From NCBI GenBank assembly GCA_965116445.1, contig OZ220688.1, positions 1,488,001 through 1,552,000 of the forward strand: a stretch of 64,000 nucleotides of DNA, in the 5' to 3' direction. How positions within the stretch are numbered: position 1 is the first letter of the stretch; each line of letters begins with the position of its first letter. Made by a program: the position numbers and the translations under genes. This document shows, in pieces, positions 42,990-50,807 of the stretch. Under the pieces are notes generated by a model. That model had not been told where the DNA came from. It saw only the letters and a program-made list of their open reading frames with translations, and made no database searches. The stretch is from Multivorans sp965116445 (GTDB taxonomy: Bacteria > Acidobacteriota > Thermoanaerobaculia > Multivoradales > Multivoraceae).

Positions 42990-45328
42990 TGACCACGTTC
43001 CGACCCAACTCCGTCGGCAAGCCGATCAAGCGGCGCGAGGACCCGCGGTTGATTCGCGGCCTCGCCACCTACACTGACGACGTCAAGCTGCCGCGCATGA
43101 CCTATGCCGCGTTCGTGCGCAGCGACTTCGCTGCCGGCGAGATCCGTTCGATCGACACGACGGCCGCCGCAGCCCGCCCGGGCGTCGTCGGCGTCTACAC
43201 CTACGCCGACATGGACGGACAGGTCGGGGGCACCCCGATAGGCGTCGCGATGCCCGGCATGCCCGACCACCCGCTGCTCGCGGACGGACGCGTCCTCTAC
43301 GTCGGCCACCCGGTCGCCGTCGTCGTGGCCGAGTCGCCCTATGCGGCGCGCGACGCCGCCGCCGCGGTCGAGGTCGACATCGAACCCCGGGAAGCCGTCG
43401 TCGACGTCGAGGCGGCGATCGCGCCCGACGCGCCCAGGGTCTACGACGAACTCGACAGCAACATCTGCCTCCAGGTGCCGGCGCCGAATCCCGAGGCCGA
43501 CAAGCTCTTCGAGCAGGCCGACCAGACGCTCTCGATCCGGCTGCTGAACCAACGGGTCGCGCCGTTTCCGATGGAAGGGCGCGCCACCTGCGCCCACTGG
43601 GAGGAAGGTCCCGGCAAGCTGACGATCTGGACCTCCAACCAGGCCCCCCACTCGGTCAAGCAGCAGATCGCCATGTGCTTGGGGATCCCCGAGATCCGCA
43701 TTCGCGCCATCGCTCCGGAGGTGGGCGGCGGCTTCGGCGCCAAGATCCCGACCTACGCCGAGGACGCTCTGCTGTGCTGGGTGTCCCGCGATCTCAGGAG
43801 GCCGGTCAAGTGGTCGGAGACGCGGACCGAGAACCTGCTCGGCATGACCCACGGCCGGGGTCACGTCGAGAAGATCGACGTCGCCTTCCAGAGCGACGGG
43901 CGCGTGCTGGCTCTCAAGGGCCAGACGATCGCCGACATCGGCGCCTTCCGCTCCTTCTTCGGCCCCTTCATCGCCCTCTCCACCCGCACGATGTCCTGCG
44001 GCTGCTACGACATCAAGGCCGTTGCCTGGGAAACGTCCTCGGTGTTCACGAACACGATGGCGACAGAGGCCTACCGCGGCGCCGGGCGCCCCGAGGCCGC
44101 CTACCTCATCGAGCGCGTGATGGACGAGGTGGCGGCAGCCACGGGAATCGACCCGGTCGCGATACGCCGCCGGAACTTCATCAGCAAGGACGCCTTCCCC
44201 CACACCACGCCCTCCGGCGCCACCTACGACACCGGCGACTACGAGAAGTCGCTGGACCGGATGATTGAACTCGCGGGCTACGACGAGGCGCGCGAAGCGC
44301 AACGCCGGGCGCGCGATGACGGGCGGCTGGTCGGAATCGGGCTCGCCACCTTCACCGAAGTCTGCGGACTCGGGCCTTCGACCGGCACCGCGCCACAGCA
44401 GCGGATGGGCACCTGGGAGAGCGCCACCGTGAGGGTCGAGCCCAGCGGGAACGTCACCGTCTACACGGGCATCTCTCCGCACGGACAGGGCCAGGAGACC
44501 GTCTTCGCCCAACAGGTGTCGGACGCCTTCGGCGTCGGCCTCGACGACGTCGTCGTCGTCCATGGCGACACGGACCAGGTCCAGCACGGTGTCGGCACCT
44601 TTGGTAGCCGAGGCATCGCCGTCGGGGGCGCCGCGCTCGACATGGCGCTGGTCAAGGTCCACGCGAAGGCGACCCGGATCGCCGCGCACCACCTCGACGC
44701 ACCCGTCGATCAGATCGCGTACGACGACGGAGAGTTCACGGTCACCGGCACGGACCGCAAGCTGACCTTCCGGCAAGTCGCCGAGATGGCCCACCTCTGG
44801 AACGTCAACGTTCCCGGCGAAGAACCGGGCCTGGAGGCGGTCGCCCGCTTCGAACCGTCGGCGACGACCTTCCCGTTCGGCGCTCACCTGTGCCAGGTAG
44901 AGATCGATCCCGAAAGCGGCGAGATCGAGATCCAGCGCTACGTGGCGGTCGACGATTTCGGCGAAGTGATGAACCCCATGCTCGCCGACGGCCAGCGCCT
45001 GGGCGGCGTGGTCCAGGGCATCGGCCAGGCGATGTGGGAGGAGGTGCAGTACGACGAAGGCGGTCAGCTCCTCTCCGGCACCTTGATGGACTACGCCGTG
45101 CCTCGGGCGAAGCGCTTCCCGCGCATGGAGCTCGACAACACGGTGACGCCGACGCCGATCAACCCGCTCGGCGCCAAGGGCATCGGCGAGCTGGGGACGA
45201 TCGGGGCGACGCCCTGCATCGTCAATGCGATCGTCGACGCGCTACGGCCGCTCGGCATCGACAACGTCGACATGCCGGCCAAGCCTGAGCGCATCTGGCG
45301 GGCGATCCAGGCGGCAACGGCGAACTAA
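42989..45328 (+). CDS. Molybdenum hydroxylase large subunit, form II CoxL-like
   Basis: A 779-residue molybdopterin subunit (GKPIKRREDPRLIRG start; EVGGGFGAKI; catalytic Glu in GAKGIGELGTIG). The active-site loop reads AYRGAGRPE, the signature of form II CoxL-like proteins. True CO dehydrogenase (form I) has AYxCSFR. CO oxidation is therefore not supported, and the substrate is unknown. No FAD (CoxM) gene lies next to this pair within the window. Confidence 0.92.
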   Translation: MTTFRPNSVGKPIKRREDPRLIRGLATYTDDVKLPRMTYAAFVRSDFAAGEIRSIDTTAAAARPGVVGVYTYADMDGQVGGTPIGVAMPGMPDHPLLADGRVLYVGHPVAVVVAESPYAARDAAAAVEVDIEPREAVVDVEAAIAPDAPRVYDELDSNICLQVPAPNPEADKLFEQADQTLSIRLLNQRVAPFPMEGRATCAHWEEGPGKLTIWTSNQAPHSVKQQIAMCLGIPEIRIRAIAPEVGGGFGAKIPTYAEDALLCWVSRDLRRPVKWSETRTENLLGMTHGRGHVEKIDVAFQSDGRVLALKGQTIADIGAFRSFFGPFIALSTRTMSCGCYDIKAVAWETSSVFTNTMATEAYRGAGRPEAAYLIERVMDEVAAATGIDPVAIRRRNFISKDAFPHTTPSGATYDTGDYEKSLDRMIELAGYDEAREAQRRARDDGRLVGIGLATFTEVCGLGPSTGTAPQQRMGTWESATVRVEPSGNVTVYTGISPHGQGQETVFAQQVSDAFGVGLDDVVVVHGDTDQVQHGVGTFGSRGIAVGGAALDMALVKVHAKATRIAAHHLDAPVDQIAYDDGEFTVTGTDRKLTFRQVAEMAHLWNVNVPGEEPGLEAVARFEPSATTFPFGAHLCQVEIDPESGEIEIQRYVAVDDFGEVMNPMLADGQRLGGVVQGIGQAMWEEVQYDEGGQLLSGTLMDYAVPRAKRFPRMELDNTVTPTPINPLGAKGIGELGTIGATPCIVNAIVDALRPLGIDNVDMPAKPERIWRAIQAATAN

Positions 45329-45372
45329 CCCTGCTGCCCCGCCTTTCCGTTCTCGCCGCCGCGGCGCTGACG

Positions 45373-46461
45373 ATGGCCGGGGTCGCCCGAGCCGAAGAGC
45401 AGCGATTCGGGCCCCTGCCCGTGGCGGAAGCGTGGCTGGGAAGCGGCTCCGGCTTTCTGAGTCTCCCGGTCGAGGCGCCGGCCGAGGGTCAGGCCGAGCC
45501 TGGAAGGTGGCAGGTTACGGCGTCGCTGGGGCTTTCCAGCTTCTGGCTGCGGTCGCCAGCGGTGTCCGAAGCCATCGAGGCGCGGCCCGAGCGCGGTCCG
45601 GTCACGGTCGGGGAACTCGATCGGCTAGCCCCCTGGCCGGGACCGGAGGGCATCTACTTCGCCGACGCGGAAGTCCACCGACTGACAGTCGACGCCCGGC
45701 GCCGGATCGGCGGGAGACTCGAACTGGGACTCAGGACCTCGATCGTCGATGCCGGCGGCGGCGTCCTCGACCCCGTGATCGAGGGCTTTCACAAGCTCTT
45801 CGGCTTTCGCCAGTCCGGCCGGCCGCAGTCGCTGCAGAACGACTACGGCCTGTACTTCCGCCGCGACGGCAGCGGCGATCCCGGCACCTACGGCGACCGC
45901 CTGCGGTTCATCCGCTTCGACGAGCCGGGGCCTGGTCTGGGCGAGACCGTTGCCTCTCTCAAGTGGAGTTTCGTAGCCGGATCGGCGGCGTGGCGCCAGG
46001 CCGTCCAGGTGCAGGTCAAAATGCCCACCGCGAGCGAAGATGACTTCTACGGCACCGGCTCGGTGGACACCGCAGTCCAGTACCTCGTGTCACGCCCGTG
46101 GCGCCGCTGGACTCTCTACGGCAACGCCGGCTTCGTCCGGCTCGGCGGCCACGAGCTGCTGACACTGGAGCCGCAGGACATGGTCACGGCCGCCATCGCC
46201 GGCGAACGTCCACTCGGCCCAAGAACGTCGCTGGTCCTGCAACTCCGACACCAGAAGAGCCCCTTCCGGCAGTTGAAGCTCTCGATCCTCGGCGTCACGG
46301 CGACCCTGATCGACGTCGGCTGGACGCGCAGCCTCAAACCGGGCCGAAGCGGACGCGACCGCGCCGCGTACGTAAGCCTGAGCAACAACACGGCGAAATA
46401 CGGCTCGGCGGTCGACGTCAGCCTGCATGCGGGCATCAGGCTGCGCCCGCCACCGCCCTAG
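45373..46461 (+). CDS. DUF3187-family outer-membrane protein
   Basis: A 362-residue beta-strand-rich protein with the DUF3187 pattern (FADAEVHRLTVDARRRIGGR, LQNDYGLYF, EDDFYGTGSVDTAVQYLVSR). ATG 45373 falls inside what looks like a signal peptide. The preceding in-frame codons from CTG 45331 read LLPRLSVLAAAALT, and no ATG, GTG or TTG lies between the frame's last stop (45286-45288) and 45373. A CTG start near 45331 is therefore plausible. The function is unknown. Its stop overlaps the convergent M20 gene by 4 nt. Confidence 0.75.
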   Translation: MAGVARAEEQRFGPLPVAEAWLGSGSGFLSLPVEAPAEGQAEPGRWQVTASLGLSSFWLRSPAVSEAIEARPERGPVTVGELDRLAPWPGPEGIYFADAEVHRLTVDARRRIGGRLELGLRTSIVDAGGGVLDPVIEGFHKLFGFRQSGRPQSLQNDYGLYFRRDGSGDPGTYGDRLRFIRFDEPGPGLGETVASLKWSFVAGSAAWRQAVQVQVKMPTASEDDFYGTGSVDTAVQYLVSRPWRRWTLYGNAGFVRLGGHELLTLEPQDMVTAAIAGERPLGPRTSLVLQLRHQKSPFRQLKLSILGVTATLIDVGWTRSLKPGRSGRDRAAYVSLSNNTAKYGSAVDVSLHAGIRLRPPPP

Positions 46462-47939
46462 CGACCCGGAGGTTTCCGGTAGTCCAGGGGCGGCTGCTGG
46501 CCCTCTTCCAGAGCCGCGCGGTAGGGACGGTCGGCGAGCCGGCGGTCGAGTTCCTCGCGGGCCGCCTTGACGATCGACGGATCGGCGAGCAGGTCCCAGG
46601 CAGTGGCCGCCAGCACGCGGGCGGCCATCAACATGCCCTGGCGGCCGATCGTCGTGCCGCCGGCCGCGACCGCCTGCCAGGAGTGCGCCGGTGTGCCCGG
46701 CACCCAGCACGCCGTTCGGATGCCCGTGGTAGGAGCCACCCAGGAGACGTCGCCGACGTCCGTGGAGCCCAGGGTCGTGTTGCCGGTGTCGTCGCGCAGC
46801 TCGGACACCGACGACAGCGGGCGCGGCTTGAGCAGCGACTCCTGCAGCTTGCGGGCCCAGCTCCGCTCCTCCTCGCTGTACTTCATGTCGATCAGGGCCT
46901 CGAAGTTCCCAAGCGAGACCTTCGACAGCGTGTCGTTGGGCAGCAGGTTGTGGATCCCGCCCAGGAACTCGATCTCCAGTTCGGTCTCCGTCGCGTGAGC
47001 GGCGCCCTCGGCCACGAGGACCAGCCGGTCGTAGATCGAGCGCGCGATGTCGATGTCCGGGTGGCGCACGTAGTAGTACGCCTCGGCGAAGGCCGGCACG
47101 ACGTTCGGGGCGTCGCCGCCGGCGGTGATCACGTGGTGGATGCGCGTGCGGTCGGGCGTGTGCTCCCGCAACAGCTCGGCGCCATAGTTGAGGATCGCCA
47201 CCGCGTCGAGTGCGGACCGGCCCGCCTCGGGCGACGCGGCAGCGTGAGCGCTGCGGCCCCGGTAGCGGAACTTGGCCGCCACGCGGGCGAGGTTCGTCGG
47301 GTCGCCGGCGGAGTTCACGTCGCCCGGATGCCAGTGGAGGACGGCATCCACGTCGTCGAACAGTCCGGCCCGAGCCATGAATGCCTTGGCGCCGCCACCC
47401 TCCTCGGCGGGCGTTCCGAACAGCCGCACCGTGCCCCGGATCGCGCCGCTACGGATGCCGTCGGCTACCGCAAGCGCGGCGCCGACCGAACCGGCGCCGA
47501 ACAGATGGTGTCCGCAGGCATGGCCCCAGTCGGGTCCCTCGCGCGGCGAGCGCGTGGGAACCGCTTCCTGGGACAGCCCCGGCAAGGCGTCGAACTCGGC
47601 AAGGATCGCGATGATCGGACCTCCCGAGCCGTAGGACGCGACGAAGCTCGTCGGGATGCCGGCGACCCCGCGCTCGACGCTGAAGCCCTCCTCCTCGACG
47701 ATCGAGGCAAGCAGGGCCGAGGACTTCGTCTCCTGGTACCCGGGCTCGGCCCAGTCCCAGATCTTGCGCGCCGCGTCCCAGAGCAGGTCGGCCCGCGACG
47801 CGACCGCGGCTTCCAGCCCCGTCTTCTCCGCGACGTCGCCAGCCGCGCCGGGCGCAGCGCTGACCAACAGCGCGGCAATCGCTACGACGAACGGATACCG
47901 GGAACGCCGGCGCCCCCGCCGGCCAATGCTCCTACGCAT
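46458..47939 (-). CDS. M20-family amidohydrolase, AbgB-like, exported
   Basis: A 493-residue metal-dependent amidohydrolase with a signal peptide (YPFVVAIAALLVSAAPGAAG). The motifs ILAEFDALPG, GHACGHHLFGAG, GTPAEEGGGAKA and the late PGTPAHSWQ follow the p-aminobenzoyl-glutamate hydrolase (AbgB) subgroup. Such enzymes split amide-linked amino acids; an exported version would work on external substrates. It overlaps the upstream alcohol dehydrogenase gene by 8 nt. Confidence 0.88.
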   Translation of the reverse strand: MRRSIGRRGRRRSRYPFVVAIAALLVSAAPGAAGDVAEKTGLEAAVASRADLLWDAARKIWDWAEPGYQETKSSALLASIVEEEGFSVERGVAGIPTSFVASYGSGGPIIAILAEFDALPGLSQEAVPTRSPREGPDWGHACGHHLFGAGSVGAALAVADGIRSGAIRGTVRLFGTPAEEGGGAKAFMARAGLFDDVDAVLHWHPGDVNSAGDPTNLARVAAKFRYRGRSAHAAASPEAGRSALDAVAILNYGAELLREHTPDRTRIHHVITAGGDAPNVVPAFAEAYYYVRHPDIDIARSIYDRLVLVAEGAAHATETELEIEFLGGIHNLLPNDTLSKVSLGNFEALIDMKYSEEERSWARKLQESLLKPRPLSSVSELRDDTGNTTLGSTDVGDVSWVAPTTGIRTACWVPGTPAHSWQAVAAGGTTIGRQGMLMAARVLAATAWDLLADPSIVKAAREELDRRLADRPYRAALEEGQQPPLDYRKPPGR

Positions 47940-49035
47940 CGAACACGATGACCTGCCGCGCCACCTCGCCGCTCTTCAGGTTCTGCAGCGCCTCGTTGAT
48001 CTGCGAGAAGCCGACGCGGTCCGAGATCAGCTCGTCGAGCTTCAGCTTGCCCGCCAGGTAGAAGTCGACCAGTCGCGGCATGTCGATCCGGAATCGGTTT
48101 GAACCCATCACGCAGCCCTGGATGCACTTCGCCTGGAGCATTTCGTGACCGGGAATCTCGATGTTCTCGCCGAACGGCACCATGCCGATCACGGTCGCGG
48201 TGCCGCCGGGACGCAGCATCGCCCAAGCCTGCTCGGCGGTCACCTTGAGGCCGATCGCCTCGAAGGCGTACTGGACGCCGCCGCCGGTCAGTTCGAGCAC
48301 CTGCTCCACCGGGTCACCGGCCGACGCGTCCACCGTGTCCGTCGCGCCGAACTGCTTCGCCAGTGCCAGCTTCGAAGCCACCCGGTCGACCGCGATGACC
48401 CGTCCCGCGCCGGCGAGGTCGGCGCCGTTGATCGTCGATAGGCCGATGCCGCCGCAGCCGATCACCACGACCGTCGAGCCCGGCTCCACCTGGGCCGTCC
48501 GGAAGGCGGCGCCAACCCCCGTCGTTACCGCGCAACCGATGACCGCCGCCCGGTCGAGCGGCATGTCCTCGCGGACCTTCACGACCGCGTTCTCGTGGAC
48601 GAGCATCTGCTCGGCGAACGAGGCGAGGTCCGCGAACTGCGAGATCGGGCGCGGTCCGCCGCCATTGCTGGCCGGCAGCGCCAGTCGCGGCTCCTCTGTT
48701 CTCGGTCGCCGCGTAGCCCGCTTGTCGCAGAGCGTCGGCTCGCCGCTCATGCAGTACTCGCAGTAGCCGCAGAACACGGACAGACAGGTGATCACGTGGT
48801 CGCCCGGCTTGACGTAGCGAACCTCGGAACCCACCTGCTCGACGATTCCAGCCGCCTCGTGGCCAAGGATCGCGGGCGTCCGGATCGGCCACAGCCCGTC
48901 CACGAAGTGCAGATCGCTGTGGCAGACGCCGACCACCGAGCTCCTGATCAGGATCTCGTGCGGTCCCGGTTTGCTGATCACGACGTCGGTGATCTCAAGC
49001 GGTTGCCCGACCTCGTGGAACACGGCTGCCTTCAT
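47932..49035 (-). CDS. Zinc-dependent alcohol dehydrogenase (class III-like)
   Basis: A 367-residue medium-chain dehydrogenase. Catalytic zinc ligands are C38 (VGVCHSD) and H59-E60 (LGHE). Structural zinc cysteines are at 89, 92, 95 and 103. The Rossmann motif is VVVIGCGGIGLS. It oxidises an alcohol or a thiol-adduct aldehyde with NAD; the substrate is not fixed. It is first in a two-gene overlap with the exported M20 hydrolase. Confidence 0.92.
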   Translation of the reverse strand: MKAAVFHEVGQPLEITDVVISKPGPHEILIRSSVVGVCHSDLHFVDGLWPIRTPAILGHEAAGIVEQVGSEVRYVKPGDHVITCLSVFCGYCEYCMSGEPTLCDKRATRRPRTEEPRLALPASNGGGPRPISQFADLASFAEQMLVHENAVVKVREDMPLDRAAVIGCAVTTGVGAAFRTAQVEPGSTVVVIGCGGIGLSTINGADLAGAGRVIAVDRVASKLALAKQFGATDTVDASAGDPVEQVLELTGGGVQYAFEAIGLKVTAEQAWAMLRPGGTATVIGMVPFGENIEIPGHEMLQAKCIQGCVMGSNRFRIDMPRLVDFYLAGKLKLDELISDRVGFSQINEALQNLKSGEVARQVIVFDA

Positions 49036-49201
49036 GTCTGGAACCCCTCCTGAATCCGGTGCGGACCCGCGCGTAGCCGCCGGCCCGGGCAAGGATCGGC
49101 AGGCTATCAGCGGCTGTGCCCGCCGCATGGAGAACGGAACCGGAGCCACCACTCCAACCAGGTGCTGGTGTAACCTCGCAGCCTGGGCCAGGACCTGTTC
49201 G

Positions 49202-49546
49202 ATGCACGAAGCCGAGATCCTCGTTGACGCCAGCCCGGACCGCGTCCACTTCAGGATGGCTGTGCCCGTGGAGTTTCACCTGGAGGGAGACGCGTGGATC
49301 GCATCGTGCCCTCTTCTGGACGTGGCAAGCCACGGCGAAGACCGGCAAGAGGCCCAGGAGATGCTGGGCGAGGCCCTGGGCGCCTTCCTCTTCACTTGCT
49401 ACGACATCGGAACCCTGGACGAAGTCCTGAGAGACTGCGGCTTCCAGACCTCGGTCGAGAACCGCTACTCCGCTGCCAGCACCACCAAACGTCTGGTGCC
49501 ATTCCAGACGAGGCAGCCGCTTGTCCAGGCCGCTACGGCCCATTAG
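49202..49546 (+). CDS. hicB: HicB-family antitoxin
   Basis: A 114-residue protein with the HicB partial RNase-H-like fold (VEFHLEGDAWIASCPLLDVASHGEDRQEAQEMLGEAL) and a C-terminal tail. It neutralises HicA and usually represses its own promoter. Here hicB precedes hicA, the reverse of the classic order, and overlaps it by 26 nt. The long upstream extension of the frame into 48971 is not likely to be translated. Confidence 0.85.
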   Translation: MHEAEILVDASPDRVHFRMAVPVEFHLEGDAWIASCPLLDVASHGEDRQEAQEMLGEALGAFLFTCYDIGTLDEVLRDCGFQTSVENRYSAASTTKRLVPFQTRQPLVQAATAH

Positions 49547-49751
49547 GCCGCGGCGGCTGGTTCGCGCCTTCGAACGGGATGGCTGGACCAGGAAGCACCA
49601 GGTCGGATCGCATCTGACGCTGACCAAGGCAGGGGCGAGCCGCCCCGTCGTCATCCCGATGGGCAAGGACGTGCCTGTGGGCATCATCCTCAAGAACATG
49701 CGGACCGCCGGTATGAGTCGAAGCCGGCTCTTCGAGCTTCTCGATGCGTAA
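49521..49751 (+). CDS. hicA: HicA-family mRNA interferase toxin
   Basis: A 76-residue dsRNA-binding-like HicA toxin with RRLVRAFERDGWTRKHQVGSH, where H31 is the catalytic His of the GSH motif, then VVIPMGKDVPVG and LKNMRTAGMSRSRLFELL. It cleaves mRNA when HicB is lost. The start is TTG 49521 inside hicB, and its stop overlaps the next gene's ATG by 8 nt, so three genes are translationally linked. Confidence 0.87.
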   Translation: MSRPLRPIRPRRLVRAFERDGWTRKHQVGSHLTLTKAGASRPVVIPMGKDVPVGIILKNMRTAGMSRSRLFELLDA

Positions 49752-50757
49752 CGGCACACACCAGTCGCAACGCCATCGCCGCGACTTCGTGTCTCGTGTA
49801 CGGCGCCAGAACCAGGAGGAGTTCGGTCCAAACGCCCGGTCAGCCGTCGAGCAGATGCTCTCTGCCGGCCATTCACATCCCTGGACCTACGTCTACGAAC
49901 TGACCCAGAACGCCATCGACGCCGGCGCCCGCCGGGTGGCGTGGCAGCGGATCGGCGAAGACACCGTTCGCTTCCAACACGACGGCGAACAAGCTCTGGA
50001 CGACGAACATGTCCGCGCCTTGGCGTCGCTCGGCCGATCGACAAAGGGACTCGCCACCATCGGTTTCATGGGAGTGGGTTTCAAGTCCGTCTTTGCCCGC
50101 TTTCACCAAGCGCGAATCTCCGGGGCCGGATGGCGCTTCCGATTCGACGTCGCCACTGACCGAGGAGACCTGGGGTCGAGAGTGACGCGCTGGTTCGACA
50201 CGCTTCTGCCGACGTGGGACGAAGCCCCACGGTCAAGTCCGGCGACCGGCTACACCACCGTCTTCCAACTCAGCCAGCCAGCCGATCCCGACCTTCCCTT
50301 GGGGGCCGATCTCAACCGCCTTGCAGCCCCCGACGATCCGATCCCGCTGGCGGTTCTCGCGCTCCGCGGCCTTCAAGAGGTACGCCTTGATGAAGTAACG
50401 TGGCGCCTCTCCACCGAACGCGACCTTGTTGAAGTCCGGTCGTCGCCCGAACGAAGGACGTTCCGGTGGCAGTCCTTCGCCTCCGTCTATCGACCCAACG
50501 ACGACGAGACGCGCGCTCTTCTTGAAGCCCGCCGTCAACTTACGGACCAACGCGACGACGACGGTAGACGGCCTGAACGAAACGTCGTCGCGCTGCTACC
50601 GCTCGATACAAATGGAAGGCCCGAACCGCCGACGAGCGGACTCGCCTACGCGACACTCCCGACGCAGACACCGGTGCCGTTCGGTTTCCACCTGCAGGCA
50701 GACTGGCTCGTCGATCTCGATCGCCAGAACCTCAGGTCTGTCGAGGGCAACGCCTAG
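49744..50757 (+). CDS. Hsp90-like (GHKL) ATPase domain protein, 5' part of an interrupted gene
   Basis: A 337-residue open frame with a sacsin/Hsp90-type ATP site: the N-box YELTQNAIDAGARR (N56, D59), a degenerate HDGE G1 segment and G2 box GFMGVGFKSVF (108-118). It ends at TAG 50755-50757 where a Trp codon (TGG) would keep the sequence going. The next codons read QEAILRQVPELVRQILVWL in the same frame. The natural product was almost certainly fused to the DUF3883 protein at 50808. ATG 49744 overlaps hicA. Confidence 0.75.
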   Translation: MRNGTHQSQRHRRDFVSRVRRQNQEEFGPNARSAVEQMLSAGHSHPWTYVYELTQNAIDAGARRVAWQRIGEDTVRFQHDGEQALDDEHVRALASLGRSTKGLATIGFMGVGFKSVFARFHQARISGAGWRFRFDVATDRGDLGSRVTRWFDTLLPTWDEAPRSSPATGYTTVFQLSQPADPDLPLGADLNRLAAPDDPIPLAVLALRGLQEVRLDEVTWRLSTERDLVEVRSSPERRTFRWQSFASVYRPNDDETRALLEARRQLTDQRDDDGRRPERNVVALLPLDTNGRPEPPTSGLAYATLPTQTPVPFGFHLQADWLVDLDRQNLRSVEGNA

Positions 50758-50807
50758 CAGGAAGCCATCCTACGGCAAGTACCCGAACTCGTTCGGCAGA
50801 TCCTCGT

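Noticed and set aside
42989..45328. Aerobic CO dehydrogenase (form I CoxL)
   Set aside because: The active-site loop reads AYRGAGR, not AYxCSFR, so CO oxidation is not supported.
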